DNA of 7,838 nt from Paenibacillus sp. UBA6285. GTDB taxonomy: Bacteria; Bacillota; Bacilli; Paenibacillales; Paenibacillaceae. Numbering within the stretch: position 1 is the first letter of the stretch; each line of letters starts with the position of its first letter. Below, in pieces: positions 6,411 to 7,838 of the stretch. The position numbers were made by a program, and so were the translations under genes. The stretch spans positions 352-8,189 of the forward strand of contig DJUJ01000238.1 in the NCBI GenBank assembly GCA_002438345.1, given 5' to 3'. The notes below the pieces were generated by a model that was given only the letters and a program-made list of their open reading frames with translations, was not told the DNA's origin and did not search any database.

Positions 6411-6435
6411 CACTAAGTGTCTTGTAAAATACTAT

Positions 6436-7838
6436 TTATTTCGCCGTCAGTACTACCATTCCGATTCCATTTACCGTTAGCTTATTTCCAGTCAGATCCT
6501 GCGTGAGGTCAGCCCCAAAGATGGTCTTCCACGCTCCAAGCTGTGGCAGAACCACAGTGGTCTGTTCAGCATTCGCATTAAAAAGAACATAGATATGCTT
6601 CGCTACATCTCCTCCAGCATGGCCACGTAGCGTATAAGATACTGCGCTTACTGGTGCTTTTTCAAAAACCAAATGGCTCCGAATGTCATCTGCTGTTCGC
6701 ATACGGAAGGCCGGATGAGCTTTGCGCAGTGTAATTAGCTGCTTCATATACATCACATCTTCCTGATGCGCAGCGCACAATTCCCAATCCATGCGATTGA
6801 TCTCGACGGAGGATTTGAAGCTGTTCTCCACCCCGTCCTTCGTACGCATAAATTCCTGACCCGCATGGATAAAAGGAATTCCCTGACTCATGAACAATAT
6901 CGCAGAAGCTAGCCTATGCATGGAGCGGCGCTGAGTGACCGTCTCACCTTCGGTGGACAATACTATTTTATCCCAGAGCGTATGATTATCATGACATTCC
7001 ACATAGTTAACGGTTTGCTGAGGCTCCACGGCAAATTGCTTAATCCCTGAACTAAAGGCAATTCCTCCTGCAACCCCTGCCTTGATCGCAAGCTCTAGGC
7101 CCATCATTCCGCTGATAAAGCCTGGCTGATCGTACAAAAAGATATTTCCTTTGATAGCATCTCTGAAATCATCATTAAATTGCCCGATTCTCGGGAGAAG
7201 AGCTGCATTCTTCTGATGAGCGAGCCGTTCCATCGGCAGCGCTGTCCCCATGATCCAGCCTTCACCAATCGTAATGATGGATGGATCTATTTCATCCAGA
7301 CGTCGCCGAGTTTCCCTCATAGTATCGACATCCATCAAACCCATCAAATCGAAGCGGAAGCCGTCAATATGGTATTCTTTGGCCCAATAGATCACGGACT
7401 CCACAATGAAGCGAGACATCATCAAGCGCTCTGTAGCCACGTCATTCCCGCAACCAGAGCCATTCGACAGGCTTCCGTCTTGTTTATAACGCAAATAATA
7501 GCCAGGAACCAGCTTGGTGAAATTCACGCGGTATCCGTCGTACACATGGTTGTAAACAACATCCATAATGACACGGAGACCCCGATCATGAAGCGCTTGA
7601 ATCATTGTTTTTAACTCTTGGATTCGTAGTCCAGGCATATACGGATCCGTAGCATAGGAGCCTTCAGGCGCATTATAATTCTTCGGATCATAGCCCCAGT
7701 TAAAATGCGGTTCATCCAGCTTCGTCTCATCTACACTCTCTGTAGAATAATCATAAATAGGCAATAGCTGCACGTGGGTCACACCGAGATTCGCGATATG
7801 ATCGAGTCCGGTTAGAATGCCATCCGGTCCGCGAGTTC
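6436..7838 (-). CDS. pulA: Type I pullulanase, GH13 (N-terminus beyond window edge)
   Basis: Hydrolyses alpha-1,6 branch links in pullulan, glycogen and limit dextrins. The 467 or so residues seen are the catalytic barrel and the C-terminal beta domain; the frame runs unbroken through the right edge, so the GTG near 7782 is internal. About 200-250 residues, including the expected CBM48 domain, are missing. Signatures: THVQLLPIYDY at the start, NWGYDP (type I pullulanase mark, about 7701-7684), DVVYNH (GH13 region I), GFRFDLMG with the nucleophile Asp (7350-7348), GEGW with the acid Glu (7263-7261) and ECHDNHTLWDK with the third Asp (6990-6988). All three catalytic residues are intact. Whether a signal peptide exists cannot be seen; many Bacillus type I enzymes of this size are cytosolic and act on glycogen or imported maltodextrin. 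A terminator isolates it from gltD. Confidence 0.96.
   Translation of the reverse strand, partial: TRGPDGILTGLDHIANLGVTHVQLLPIYDYSTESVDETKLDEPHFNWGYDPKNYNAPEGSYATDPYMPGLRIQELKTMIQALHDRGLRVIMDVVYNHVYDGYRVNFTKLVPGYYLRYKQDGSLSNGSGCGNDVATERLMMSRFIVESVIYWAKEYHIDGFRFDLMGLMDVDTMRETRRRLDEIDPSIITIGEGWIMGTALPMERLAHQKNAALLPRIGQFNDDFRDAIKGNIFLYDQPGFISGMMGLELAIKAGVAGGIAFSSGIKQFAVEPQQTVNYVECHDNHTLWDKIVLSTEGETVTQRRSMHRLASAILFMSQGIPFIHAGQEFMRTKDGVENSFKSSVEINRMDWELCAAHQEDVMYMKQLITLRKAHPAFRMRTADDIRSHLVFEKAPVSAVSYTLRGHAGGDVAKHIYVLFNANAEQTTVVLPQLGAWKTIFGADLTQDLTGNKLTVNGIGMVVLTAK

Noticed and set aside
7780..7782. GTG as the start of pulA
   Set aside because: The frame continues upstream to the window edge with typical pullulanase sequence (GILTGLDHIANLGVTHVQLLP), so this codon is an internal valine.

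Overview
The window looks like chromosomal DNA of a low-to-moderate GC Firmicute. The best guess is order Bacillales, most likely Paenibacillus or a close relative. The reasons are strong GGAGG-type ribosome binding sites, two TTG starts placed by those sites, an ECF (sigma-W-type) promoter of Bacillus type, a Gram-positive-style type I pullulanase and a TerB/TerD stress cluster. The genus is inferred from gene content and was not tested by any search. All seven genes lie on the minus strand, so transcription runs from right to left.

Reading in the direction of transcription, 7838-6436 holds the C-terminal two thirds of a type I pullulanase (alpha-glucan debranching), followed by a hairpin terminator. 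A 344-base intergenic region follows, with a folded leader just upstream of gltD (6091-4607), the small subunit of glutamate synthase. The large subunit is not adjacent. A terminator separates gltD from yfcE (4484-3933), a metallophosphodiesterase. A roughly 110-base imperfect inverted repeat fills most of the gap before aguA (3787-2759, agmatine deiminase) and aguB (2705-1830, N-carbamoylputrescine amidase). Together these two enzymes convert agmatine to putrescine. The aguAB unit ends in a strong terminator nested inside a second inverted repeat.

The left part, 1502-1, is a stress cluster: terB, then two TerD-family genes, the last cut by the window edge. A near-perfect sigma-W-type promoter (TGAAAC, 16 bases, CGTA) lies between terB and the first terD, so the terD genes probably have their own envelope-stress promoter inside the cluster.

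Most of the window is ordinary metabolism. I see no mobile element, CRISPR array, tRNA or rRNA, and no clear novel system. The points most worth a second look are the internal ECF promoter of the ter cluster, the large inverted repeat before aguA, and the leader upstream of gltD with two alternative pairings.
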